Assembly: GCA_023387735.1 (NCBI GenBank)
Contig: JAEWHP010000043.1
Coordinates: 219,688 to 283,687 of the forward strand
Source: Pseudomonadota bacterium
GTDB taxonomy: Bacteria; Pseudomonadota; Alphaproteobacteria; Rhizobiales; Xanthobacteraceae
Direction: 5' to 3'
DNA length: 64,000 bases
In this document: piece after piece, positions 23,801 to 32,496 of the stretch
Numbering within the stretch: the first letter of the stretch is position 1
How the letters are laid out: every line of letters starts with the position of its first letter
Made by a program: the position numbers and the translations under genes
The notes under the pieces: generated by a model
Seen by the model: only the letters and a program-made list of their open reading frames with translations
Databases searched by the model: none
Told to the model about the DNA's origin: nothing

Positions 23801-26800
23801 TCGGCCGCTACGACGTGAGGCCGCTCGCCCTCGGTCTCTTCCAATTGCGGCTCGAGCTTGCGCTTCAGGCGCCGGTCGATGCGATCGAGATAAATATAGA
23901 CGACCGGTGTGATGTAGAGCGTCAGCAGTTGCGACAGGCACAGGCCACCGACCACGGCGACACCGAGCGGCTGGCGCAATTCGGCGCCGGCGCCGGCGCC
24001 GAGCGCAATCGGCAGGGTGCCGAAGATCGCCGCAAACGTCGTCATCATGATCGGGCGGAAGCGCAACAACGCCGCCTCGCGGATCGCGTGCTCGGCGCTC
24101 AATCCGACCCGGCGCCGCTCCAGCGCGAAGTCCACCATCATGATGGCGTTCTTCTTGACGATGCCGACCAGCATCACGATGCCGATCATCGCGATCACGG
24201 ACAGTTCCATCCCAAACGCCATCAGCGTCAGGATTGCGCCAATGCCGGCCGACGGCAGGCCGGAGATGATGGTGATCGGGTGGATGAAGCTCTCGTAGAG
24301 GATGCCGAGAATGACGAAGGCCGCGAATACCGCCGCGAGGATCAGGACGCCCTGCCCGCGCAGCGAATCCTGGAACACCTGCGCGGTACCGGAGAAGCCG
24401 GTCGCGATCGTCGCCGGCAGGTTCGAGTTCTGCTCCAGCTTGGTGATCTCGTCGACCGCGTAGCCCAGCGAATGGCCGGGCACGAGGTTGAACGAGATCG
24501 TTACCGCCGGCTGCTGCGCCTGATGGTTGATCTGCAACGGACCGACCGACGGAACCAGCTTCGCCACCGCCGACAGCGGGATCGTCTGGTTGTTCTGGGT
24601 CTTCATGTAGATCTTGGAAAGATCGGACGGATCGGCCCGGAACTGCGGCTGCACTTCCAGGATGATCTGGTAGTCGTTCGACGGCATGTAGATGGTGCCG
24701 ACCTGGCGTCCGCCATACGCGTTGTAGAGCTGGTTGCGAACCTGGTCGACGGTGACGCCGTAGACCGCGGCCTTCTCGCGGTCGATATCGATCGTCATCT
24801 GGGGATTCTTGATGTAGAGGTCGGTGGTGACGTCGAGCAAGCCCGGCAGCTTCTCGATCTTGTCGCGCATCTCGGGCGCGATCCGGTACAGCGATTCGGT
24901 GTCGCCGCTCTGCATCACATACTGATACTGGCTCTTGGAAATCCGGCCGCCGATGTTGAGATTCTGGATCGGCTGAAAGAAAGCCTGCATTCCCGGAATC
25001 TGGCGCGCCTGGGCGCGCAGCCGCGTGATGATCTTGTTGAGGCTGTCGCGCTCTTTCTTCGGCTTCAGCGCAATGAACAGCCGTCCGTAATTCGCCGTGG
25101 TATTCGGTCCGCCGGCGCCGACGGTCGAGTTTATGTATTCGATGGCGGGATCGGATTTGAGCACATCCACCAGCGCCTGCTGCCGCTCCTTCATCGCGTC
25201 GAAGGAGGTGTCGGTGGCAGCCTCGGTCACGCCGATCAGGAAGCCGGTGTCCTCCTGCGGAAAGAAGCCCTTCGGCACGATCATGTAGAGGTAAACCGTC
25301 CCGCCGAGGGTGGCCAGCGTCACCATCAGCATCAGGAATTTTCGGGCCAGCACCCAGTCGAGCGTCCATTCGTAGGCCCGAAGCCACGACTCGAACATCG
25401 CCTCGAAGGCGCGGAACACGATATTCGGCCGCTTGGTCGTATCATGCGCCCGCAGAAGACGCGCGCACAGCATCGGCGTCAGCGTCAGCGACACGAATCC
25501 GGAAACCAGGATAGCGACCGATATGGTGACCGCGAATTCGCGGAACACGCGGCCGACGATGCCGCCCATCAGCAGCACAGGGATGAACACGGCGATCAGC
25601 GAGAATGTGATCGAGATGATGGTAAAGCCGATCTCGCGGGCGCCCTTCAGCGCCGCCTCGAACGGCCGCATGCCGTGCTCGATATGGCGGACGATGTTTT
25701 CCAGCATGACGATGGCGTCGTCGACCACGAAGCCGACGGATAACGTCAGCGCCAGCAGCGTCATGTTGTTGATGGAATAGTCGAGCGCGTACATCACCGC
25801 ACAGGTGCCGAACAGCGAGATCGGCACCGCCAGCGCCGGAATGAAGGTCGCCGAAGCCGAGCGCAGGAACAGGAAGATCACCAGAATGACCAGCCCGATC
25901 GCGATCAGCAGCGTTTCCTCGACGTCCGCCACCGCCTGGCGAATCGATATCGAACGGTCCATCAGCACGTTGATCGAGACCGACGGCGGGATCTGCGCCC
26001 GCAACACCGGCAGTTTGGCGAGAATCGAATCGACCACCGCCACCGTGTTGGCGTCCGGCTGCTTCTGGATGCCGAGCACGATGGAACGGTCGCCATTCAG
26101 CCAGCTTGCGATCCGCTCGTTCTCCACGCTGTCATAGATCCGTGCGACCTCCTCGAGCTTGACCGGAGAGCCGTTGCGCCAGGCCACCACGATCTGGCGA
26201 TAGTCCATCGCCTTGTCCATCTGGCCGGAGGCTTGCAGCGCGACGTCCTGTTTCGGTCCGTTCAAGGTGCCGACCGGGGTCGACGAATTGGCGGCGGAAA
26301 CCGCTGCGCGGATGTCCTCGAGCGAAAGCCCGCGTGCCGCCGCAGCTTCCGGATCGGCCTGGACGCGGATGGCGAACTTCTGTGCGCCGTAGACGCTGAC
26401 CTGGGCCACGCCCGGAATCTGCGACAGTGTCTGGCCGATGGTGATCTCGGCATATTCGTTGACCGCCGACAGCGGCAGCGTGGACGAGTTGAGTACCACA
26501 AACAGTACCGGGAACTCGGCCGGATTCACCTTGCGGAAACTGGGCGGAATCCGCATCTCGATCGGCAACCGCCGTTGCGCGATCGTCAGCGCGGTCTGCA
26601 CATCGAGCGCGGCGGAATCGATGTTGCGATTGAGATCGAACTGGATGGTGATCTGGCTGGTGCCCTGCGAGGAGTTCGATGACATCGACGAGATGCCGGC
26701 GATCGTCGAGAGCTGGCGCTCGATCACGCCGGCCACCGACGAGGCCATGGTGTCTGCGCTCGCGCCCGGCAAGGTCGCGGTCACGGCGATCGTCGGGAAG

Positions 26801-26922
26801 TCGACCCGCGGCAGCGCCGACACCGGCAGCAGGCGGAAGCCGAAAATGCCGAACGCGATGATCGACGCCGTGATCAGCGTCGTCATGACCGGCCGGCGGA
26901 TGCAGAGTTCGGACAGGGTCAT
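23797..26922 (-). CDS. RND-family efflux transporter permease (AcrB/MdtB-like)
   Basis: 1041 residues, full length for an HAE1-type RND pump. MTLSELCIRRPVMTTLITAS is the cytoplasmic start. The transmembrane proton-relay segment is VGFVVDDAIVMLENIVRH, with the Asp pair. Two large periplasmic halves contain YGAQKFAIRVQADPEAAAAR and VGAGGPNTTANYGRLF. It resembles MdtB/MdtC more than AcrB. The adaptor gene ends 3 bases upstream, and no outer-membrane channel gene is nearby. Substrate range cannot be read from the sequence. Confidence 0.93.
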   Translation of the reverse strand: MTLSELCIRRPVMTTLITASIIAFGIFGFRLLPVSALPRVDFPTIAVTATLPGASADTMASSVAGVIERQLSTIAGISSMSSNSSQGTSQITIQFDLNRNIDSAALDVQTALTIAQRRLPIEMRIPPSFRKVNPAEFPVLFVVLNSSTLPLSAVNEYAEITIGQTLSQIPGVAQVSVYGAQKFAIRVQADPEAAAARGLSLEDIRAAVSAANSSTPVGTLNGPKQDVALQASGQMDKAMDYRQIVVAWRNGSPVKLEEVARIYDSVENERIASWLNGDRSIVLGIQKQPDANTVAVVDSILAKLPVLRAQIPPSVSINVLMDRSISIRQAVADVEETLLIAIGLVILVIFLFLRSASATFIPALAVPISLFGTCAVMYALDYSINNMTLLALTLSVGFVVDDAIVMLENIVRHIEHGMRPFEAALKGAREIGFTIISITFSLIAVFIPVLLMGGIVGRVFREFAVTISVAILVSGFVSLTLTPMLCARLLRAHDTTKRPNIVFRAFEAMFESWLRAYEWTLDWVLARKFLMLMVTLATLGGTVYLYMIVPKGFFPQEDTGFLIGVTEAATDTSFDAMKERQQALVDVLKSDPAIEYINSTVGAGGPNTTANYGRLFIALKPKKERDSLNKIITRLRAQARQIPGMQAFFQPIQNLNIGGRISKSQYQYVMQSGDTESLYRIAPEMRDKIEKLPGLLDVTTDLYIKNPQMTIDIDREKAAVYGVTVDQVRNQLYNAYGGRQVGTIYMPSNDYQIILEVQPQFRADPSDLSKIYMKTQNNQTIPLSAVAKLVPSVGPLQINHQAQQPAVTISFNLVPGHSLGYAVDEITKLEQNSNLPATIATGFSGTAQVFQDSLRGQGVLILAAVFAAFVILGILYESFIHPITIISGLPSAGIGAILTLMAFGMELSVIAMIGIVMLVGIVKKNAIMMVDFALERRRVGLSAEHAIREAALLRFRPIMMTTFAAIFGTLPIALGAGAGAELRQPLGVAVVGGLCLSQLLTLYITPVVYIYLDRIDRRLKRKLEPQLEETEGERPHVVAAE

Positions 26923-26925
26923 CGG

Positions 26926-28056
26926 CTATGCCCCGGCCTTCTTGGTGCGCGGCTCGACCCGTGTTCCGTCGGACAGCAGCAACTGCCCGTCGACCACGAC
27001 GCTTTCGTCGCCGGCCAGTCCTTCTGAAATCACCGACAGGCCATGCGAGGTACGGTCGACTTTGACCGGTTGGACCTTGGCGACACCGTCCTTGACCACG
27101 AAGACGAAGTTGCCGCTCTGGCTGCGCTGCACCGCGACCGTCGGCACCACGATCGAATCTTCGTTGCGGATGACGAGCTTGGTCGCGACCAGGGTTCCCG
27201 GCCACAAGCTCTCGTTCTTGTTGTCCATGATGCCGCGCACGGTGACCATGCCGGTCGTGGCGTCCACGGTGTTTTCGACCATCGCGACCTTGCCGGTCTC
27301 GAAACGCTGATGGCCCGGGATGGTCGCGGTGACGCTGGAGACTCCCTTGGCCATCGACTCGCGCAGATCCACCAGCACGCGCTGCGGAACCGCGAAGGTG
27401 ACATAGACCGGCGCCATCTGGTTGATGACGGCGAGCGGCGTCGTATCGGCCGGGCGCACGAAATTTCCAACCTTCACGTTGGCCACGCTGATCCGGCCGG
27501 AAAACGGCGCGCGGATCATGGTGTAGCTCTTCTGAACCTTCAGATTTTCGAGCGCAGCCTGGTTGGCCTTGATGGAGCCGGCCAAGATATCGGATTGCGT
27601 CCGGGCATTGTCGACATTGACCTGCGTGGTTGCGCCCTTGCCGACGAGATCGGTGAAGCGACGGAGGTCGCGCTGCGCGCCTTCGAGCTGCGCATGATCC
27701 CTGGCCAGGACCCCCTCGGCCTGCTCGATCTGGGCATCGATCTGGCGGCTGTCGAGCGTGAACAGCAGATCGCCTTCATTGACCTTGGCGCCGTCTTCAA
27801 AATGCACGGCGATAATCGTGGTTTCCAGCCGCGATTTCAGCGCCACGCTGGAAATCGGCGTGACCGTTCCGTTGGCATCGACGTCGACAGGCATGGACCT
27901 GCGCTCCGCCTTGGCCAGCTCGACCGAAACCGTCCGCGGGCGCTGCGGCCCCTGGGCATTGGTTGATCCACCCATCCACGAGGTACGCGTTACAAATCCG
28001 GCTGCCGCAAGGATGGCAATGGCGCCGAGGACGAGGATCAAGCTACGTTTCTTCAT
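26926..28056 (-). CDS. RND efflux periplasmic adaptor subunit (membrane fusion protein)
   Basis: 376 residues. A short N-terminal signal anchor (SLILVLGAIAILAAAGFVTR) leads to VDVDANGTVTPISSVALKSR and a lipoyl-like half motif, then a helical hairpin (residues 110-175, IDAQIEQAEGVLARDHAQLE). The beta-barrel and membrane-proximal domains follow, with NFVRPADTTPLAVINQMAPV. It bridges the permease and an outer-membrane channel. It is the first gene of the adaptor-permease-amidohydrolase operon and diverges from xthA. Confidence 0.93.
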   Translation of the reverse strand: MKKRSLILVLGAIAILAAAGFVTRTSWMGGSTNAQGPQRPRTVSVELAKAERRSMPVDVDANGTVTPISSVALKSRLETTIIAVHFEDGAKVNEGDLLFTLDSRQIDAQIEQAEGVLARDHAQLEGAQRDLRRFTDLVGKGATTQVNVDNARTQSDILAGSIKANQAALENLKVQKSYTMIRAPFSGRISVANVKVGNFVRPADTTPLAVINQMAPVYVTFAVPQRVLVDLRESMAKGVSSVTATIPGHQRFETGKVAMVENTVDATTGMVTVRGIMDNKNESLWPGTLVATKLVIRNEDSIVVPTVAVQRSQSGNFVFVVKDGVAKVQPVKVDRTSHGLSVISEGLAGDESVVVDGQLLLSDGTRVEPRTKKAGA

Positions 28057-28212
28057 GGTTTTTCACGCTCGCCGTCCTCAAAGGACGGGATAGCTCGTAC
28101 AGCCCCTTGACGGCGACTTTTGCGCCTTATTTCTAAACGGTTACCACAGCCACGATGCACATGGTATGCCACTCAAGGGGAAAATGTGTAGTTACAATTC
28201 CGGAAGCATTTG

Positions 28213-29004
28213 ATGCGTGTCGCTACGTGGAACGTTAACTCGATCCGGCAACGGCTCGACCACCTCCTGACCTGGCTCAGGGACTGCTCGCCGGACGTCG
28301 TCTGCCTGCAGGAAATCAAATGCGTGGACGAGGCGTTCCCGAGGCTGGAGATCGAGTCTCTCGGCTATAACGTCGTCACCCACGGCCAGAAGACCTTCAA
28401 CGGCGTTGCCCTGCTCTCAAAACTGCCGTTCGACGAGACCAAATCGGGGCTGGCCGGCGACGACGAGGACGCCCACGCCCGGTTCCTCGAGGGGGTCGTC
28501 ACGCTCAAGCATGGCGTGATGCGGATCGCCTGCCTCTATCTGCCCAATGGCAATCCGCCGGACACCGACAAATATCCCTATAAGCTCAAATGGATGTCAC
28601 GGCTTCGTGACTACGCGAAAGAGCGCCTCAAGGCGGAGGAGCCCCTGGTGCTCGCGGGCGACTACAATGTGATTCCCGCGGCCGCCGATGTCTACAACCC
28701 CGCCGCCTGGGCCAATGACGCGCTGTTCAAGCCGGAGACCCGGGAGGCATTCCAGTCCCTGCTCGGTCTCGGGCTGACGGATGCGCTGCGCGCCGTCACC
28801 GACGCCCCGGGCCAGTACACGTTCTGGGACTATCAGGCTGGCGCCTGGCAAAAGAACTGGGGCATCCGGATCGACCACCTGCTGCTGTCGCCGCAGGCCA
28901 GCGATCGCCTGACGAATGTGGGCGTGGACAGCTACGTGCGCGCCTGGGAGAAGCCGTCGGACCACGTGCCGGTGTGGGCGGATTTCGACCTGGAGAAGGC
29001 TTGA
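28213..29004 (+). CDS. xthA: Exodeoxyribonuclease III
   Basis: 263 residues from the ATG at 28213, with GGAAG 6 bases upstream; a TTG one codon earlier is less likely. It is an AP endonuclease and 3' exonuclease of base-excision repair. Motifs: MRVATWNVNSIRQRLDHLL, VVCLQEIKC (metal Glu), VLAGDYNVIPA, and the C-terminal WGIRIDHLLLSP and SDHVPVWADF. It is convergent with the Sel1-repeat gene. Confidence 0.95.
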   Translation: MRVATWNVNSIRQRLDHLLTWLRDCSPDVVCLQEIKCVDEAFPRLEIESLGYNVVTHGQKTFNGVALLSKLPFDETKSGLAGDDEDAHARFLEGVVTLKHGVMRIACLYLPNGNPPDTDKYPYKLKWMSRLRDYAKERLKAEEPLVLAGDYNVIPAAADVYNPAAWANDALFKPETREAFQSLLGLGLTDALRAVTDAPGQYTFWDYQAGAWQKNWGIRIDHLLLSPQASDRLTNVGVDSYVRAWEKPSDHVPVWADFDLEKA

Positions 29005-29007
29005 GCC

Positions 29008-29041
29008 GGAGGGTGAGCAACGCGTAGCGTGCCCACCCTCC
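29008..29041 (+). terminator. Candidate hairpin between convergent xthA and Sel1 genes
   Basis: GGAGGGTG (29008-29015) pairs with CACCCTCC (29034-29041) around an 18-base loop that itself contains partly complementary GCAACGCG/TAGCGT. It lies 3 bases past the xthA stop. No T-run follows, so it may be a repeat remnant or a transcript-end stabiliser rather than a strict intrinsic terminator. Confidence 0.35.
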
Positions 29042-29055
29042 CCGATCGACTGCGT

Positions 29056-29898
29056 TCAGTCCTTCTTGCCCTGCACCCAGTGCTCGAGCATCTGCAGCGC
29101 CATGGCGCGGTCCTCGTCGTTCGCCTTGGCGATCGCGCGGTTGTAACTTTCGCGAATCCAGGCCTCGTCGGGCGCGGCGCTGTCGCGGGCCAGCGTCAGC
29201 CACATCAGGCCGCGGGCGCGCTGCGGCGGCATCCGGTCGCCGTTGAACAGCATCTGGCCGAGCATCGCCTGCGCCTGGTGCTGGCCCTTCTGGGCGGCCA
29301 GACCAAGCCAGCGGGCGCCGTAGCGGAAATCGTCCCGCGAAGCGTCCGGCGTCTTCAGATAGAGCCGCGCCAGATCGTACTGCGCGTCGGCGTTGCCGAA
29401 ATAGGACGCGGCATAGGAGAACATCTCCCGCGCCCGGTCGGAATCAGCCTTGATCTTGGAGTTGGGAATGCCGTTGAGGTAGTAGCGGCCCAGCGCCACG
29501 AAGGCGTTGGCGACGATCGAGGCCTGCGGCGCCGACGGGCTGTCCTCGGCATGCTGGTTGGCGATGCGGCTGAAATATTCGAAGGCGCGCAGGTCGTCCT
29601 GGATGACGCCATCGCCATTGGCGTACATCCGCCCCAGTTTCCACTGCGCCACCGGGTGGCCGCCCTCGGCCGCGTATTGCAGCGACGTCAAGGAGGGCTC
29701 GGCAGCCGCGGTCGCGGCAGCCGCCGCAGCGGTCGCCGGCGGAACGGCCGTCTTCTTCATAGCCTGCCCGGCAGGCTGGTTGATACCGGGAATCGGTGCA
29801 TCCGACTTGGCCGGCGCACCGTCAAACGCATACACGGGACCCGCCACCGGCGCGGCGCCCAACATCAACGCAAGAATGATACGCCTAGATGTCCGCAT
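29056..29898 (-). CDS. Secreted Sel1/TPR-repeat protein
   Basis: 280 residues from the ATG at 29896-29898; a GTG at 29919 is the alternative. A signal peptide (SRRIILALMLGAAPVAGPVYA) and a Pro/Ala-rich linker lead to Sel1-like repeats from about residue 85: YAAEGGHPVAQWKLGRMYAN, AFVALGRYYLNG, YDLARLYLKTPDAS, WLGLAAQKGQHQAQAMLG. Such proteins are scaffolds in the periplasm or cytoplasm. The 5' end overlaps the ilvD stop by 14 bases. Function is not assignable. Confidence 0.85.
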   Translation of the reverse strand: MRTSRRIILALMLGAAPVAGPVYAFDGAPAKSDAPIPGINQPAGQAMKKTAVPPATAAAAAATAAAEPSLTSLQYAAEGGHPVAQWKLGRMYANGDGVIQDDLRAFEYFSRIANQHAEDSPSAPQASIVANAFVALGRYYLNGIPNSKIKADSDRAREMFSYAASYFGNADAQYDLARLYLKTPDASRDDFRYGARWLGLAAQKGQHQAQAMLGQMLFNGDRMPPQRARGLMWLTLARDSAAPDEAWIRESYNRAIAKANDEDRAMALQMLEHWVQGKKD

Positions 29899-31609
29899 AG
29901 CATTGTCTTTCGTGCGCACCGCCCGGATGGGTTACAGCCCCAGCCACCGCCGGCCCAACTTGTTGGGCATATTTCCACAGCGCACCCGACGTGTGGTTAG
30001 TCTCTCGAGGCGTCCATTTGGTTTTACGTTCGGCGAGTTCGGAATCGGTCAATTTTACGTTAAGAGTGCCGGCCTCGGCGTCGATCTCGATAATGTCACC
30101 GTCCTGCAACAGGCCGATCGGCCCGCCCACCGCAGCCTCCGGCCCGACATGGCCGATGCAGAACCCGCGGGTGGCGCCCGAAAACCGGCCGTCGGTGATC
30201 AGGGCGACCTTGCCGCCCATGCCCTGCCCGGTCAGCGCCGCTGTCGTGGAAAGCATTTCCCGCATGCCCGGACCGCCGCGCGGCCCCTCATAGCGGATCA
30301 CGATGACCTCACCTTCCTTGTAGGTCTTCTTCTGGACCGACTCGAAGGCGTCTTCCTCGCGGTCGAAGCAGCGCGCAGGGCCAGTAAATTTCAGCTTCGA
30401 CATTCCCGCGACCTTCACGATCGCACCCTCCGGAGCGAGATTACCCTTCAGGCCGACCACACCGCCGGTGACGGTGATCGGCTTGTCGGCGGACCGCACG
30501 ACATCCTGGTGCGGATTCCATTTAACGCTCTTGAGGTTTTCAGCGATCGTACGGCCCGTGACGGTCAGGCAATCTCCGTGCAGGTGGCCATTGTCGAGCA
30601 GCGTCTTCATCAGAAGCGGTATGCCACCAACTTCAAACATGTCTTTGGCAACATAACGGCCCCCCGGCTTCAAATCCGCGACATATGGTGTCTTTTTGAA
30701 GATTTCGGCCACGTCGAATAAGTCAAACTTGATACCGCACTCATGGGCGATCGCCGGCAGGTGCAGTGCAGCATTGGTCGACCCGCCCGATGCTGCAACG
30801 ACGGCCGCAGCATTTTCCAGCGCCTTGCGGGTGACGATGTCCCGCGGCCGGATGTTGGCCGAAATCAGCTCCAGCACCTTCTCGCCGGCAGCGGCGCAGA
30901 ACGAATCGCGGATCTCGTAGGGCGCCGGCGCGCCGGCGGAATAGGGCAGCGCCAGCCCGATCGCCTCGGACACCGTGGCCATGGTGTTGGCGGTGAATTG
31001 TGCACCGCACGCGCCAGCGGAGGGGCACGCCACACGCTCGATTTCGTCGAGATCCTCGTCCGACATTTCGCCGACCGAGTGCTTGCCGACGGCCTCGAAC
31101 ATGTCCTGCACGGTGACCTGCTGGCCACGGAAAGTGCCAGGCAGGATCGAGCCGCCATAGATGAAAATCGAGGGCACGTTGAGCCGGACCATCGCCATCA
31201 TCATGCCCGGCAGCGACTTGTCGCATCCGGCGAGCCCCACCAGCGCGTCATAAGCATGGCCACGCACAGTCAGTTCGACCGAATCGGCGATGCACTCGCG
31301 GGACGGCAGCGACGAGCGCATGCCGTCATGGCCCATGGCGATGCCGTCGGTGACCGTGATGGTGCAGAACTCGCGCGGGGTGCCGCCGGCGGCCGCAACC
31401 CCCTTCTTGACCGCCTGCGCCTGGCGCATAAGCGAGATGTTGCAGGGGGCGGCCTCGTTCCAGCACGACGCCACGCCGACGAACGGCTGGTGGATCTGCT
31501 GGGTGGTCAGGCCCATCGCGTAGAGGTAGGACCGATGGGGCGCACGCTCCGGCCCCTCCGTCACGTGACGGCTCGGCAACCTCTTCTTGATGTCGGTCTT
31601 CGCGTCCAT
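29885..31609 (-). CDS. ilvD: Dihydroxy-acid dehydratase
   Basis: 574 residues from the ATG at 31607-31609 (MDAKTDIKKRLPSRHVTEGP). The enzyme makes the 2-oxo acid precursors of valine and isoleucine and needs an Fe-S cluster. Cluster cysteines are seen in LAGCDKSLPGMMMAMVRLN and CPSAGACGAQFTANTMAT, and near the C-terminus TDGRFSGATRGFCIGHVGPE carries the catalytic Ser. The frame extends to 31699, without conservation. The stop overlaps the Sel1-repeat gene, and a long gene-free region lies upstream. Confidence 0.96.
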   Translation of the reverse strand: MDAKTDIKKRLPSRHVTEGPERAPHRSYLYAMGLTTQQIHQPFVGVASCWNEAAPCNISLMRQAQAVKKGVAAAGGTPREFCTITVTDGIAMGHDGMRSSLPSRECIADSVELTVRGHAYDALVGLAGCDKSLPGMMMAMVRLNVPSIFIYGGSILPGTFRGQQVTVQDMFEAVGKHSVGEMSDEDLDEIERVACPSAGACGAQFTANTMATVSEAIGLALPYSAGAPAPYEIRDSFCAAAGEKVLELISANIRPRDIVTRKALENAAAVVAASGGSTNAALHLPAIAHECGIKFDLFDVAEIFKKTPYVADLKPGGRYVAKDMFEVGGIPLLMKTLLDNGHLHGDCLTVTGRTIAENLKSVKWNPHQDVVRSADKPITVTGGVVGLKGNLAPEGAIVKVAGMSKLKFTGPARCFDREEDAFESVQKKTYKEGEVIVIRYEGPRGGPGMREMLSTTAALTGQGMGGKVALITDGRFSGATRGFCIGHVGPEAAVGGPIGLLQDGDIIEIDAEAGTLNVKLTDSELAERKTKWTPRETNHTSGALWKYAQQVGPAVAGAVTHPGGAHERQCYADI

Positions 31610-32496
31610 CCGAGAACCTGTTTCCCCAGCCTTCTCTTCAACGGCCAAGGGAAAGAAGCAGTTCCCTTGGTGTTCTCGGAGCACTGTGGCCATCAGCAAC
31701 GATTAGAATGATTTCACGGAGGGGTGTGGCTAAAAAGCGGCGTGAGTACAAACCGGGGGCAGGAACGGCCAAATGTTCAGGCACTGTTGCGACCACGCAA
31801 CATTCGTGGCGCCGCGGCAACCATCTCTAGCTCTTATGGCAAGGGAGACCGCTAGCTGACGCCGGCCGGGAGGCGCTGGAGTGCCGATAGCGCCGGGGGA
31901 AACACAACCCAACGGCGATCACCTCGCTCCTTGCTCGTCACCGTGCTGGCGTGCGGGAATCAATGCGCACGGACCGAAGACGAATCGCGTTCGGCAGAGC
32001 GATGCGATTCGCAGAAGCCTCGTCGTCGAACACATGCCAATGATCGCGCAAACTGCTGCAGGTTACGGCGCCTGACATCAAAACTTGTTCTGAAGGCAAT
32101 CGCGTCATTTCTGTGCGACGCGCACTTTTTGCGCGCGTTTCCGTCACGCGACGACACCACCTCCGTCACGTTCGACGCGGCGCGAACCTGTCATATCTCG
32201 CGATAGAACAATACGAACAATGCCGTACGCGAATCATCGCATGCAGTTTGTTCGCCGGCGAAATGCGGCGGATGCGTTGACGCACGGATCAAACGTTCGC
32301 CTTACGCGTCACAGAAGTGCCCCTGCCCCGCGCAAAACCGCCGCGCGCTTGTCCAGCCCCGGGCCCCTTTTGCTGTTTTTTCTTGCAGCGCGGGTGAAGG
32401 GTCACACCTCACGTCTCACCCGCGCGCATCACCAACGATTCCCAAAACTCAGCGGTGAGACGTTTAGTCTGTGAGGTCTGAGTAAGAGGTTTAATA
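31610..32496. other. 887-base gene-free region between ilvD and the RTX gene
   Basis: The divergent upstream region of ilvD (minus) and the RTX gene (plus). Short open frames exist on both strands, but none has a ribosome-binding sequence or protein-like composition. It holds small dyads such as GTGCGACGCGCAC near 32115, GCGTCAC/GTGACGC-like elements, a TTTTGCTGTTTTTTCTTG stretch near 32370, and the long stem at 32406-32477. No RNA gene was recognised. Confidence 0.5.
32406..32477 (+). promoter_or_regulatory. Long imperfect stem in the RTX gene leader
   Basis: ACCTCAC+GTCTCACC (32406-32420) is complementary to GGTGAGAC (32454-32461) and GTGAGGT (32471-32477), giving 15 paired bases with a 9-base bulge GTTTAGTCT on the 3' side and a 33-base loop. 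It ends 19 bases before the ATG at 32497, close to the AAGAGG ribosome-binding sequence. It could act as a protein-binding dyad or as a 5' UTR structure affecting translation. Confidence 0.45.

Noticed and set aside
22937..25387. Long 816-codon frame running from the amidohydrolase gene back into the RND permease gene
   Set aside because: Only the last 288 codons are the amidohydrolase. The rest is an off-frame reading of the permease, Arg/Ala/Gly-rich and without any domain.
23815..25743. 642-codon plus-strand frame antisense to the RND permease
   Set aside because: Composition is typical of the antisense frame of a high-GC gene (His/Arg/Asp-rich, no hydrophobic core), and the permease on the other strand is unmistakable.
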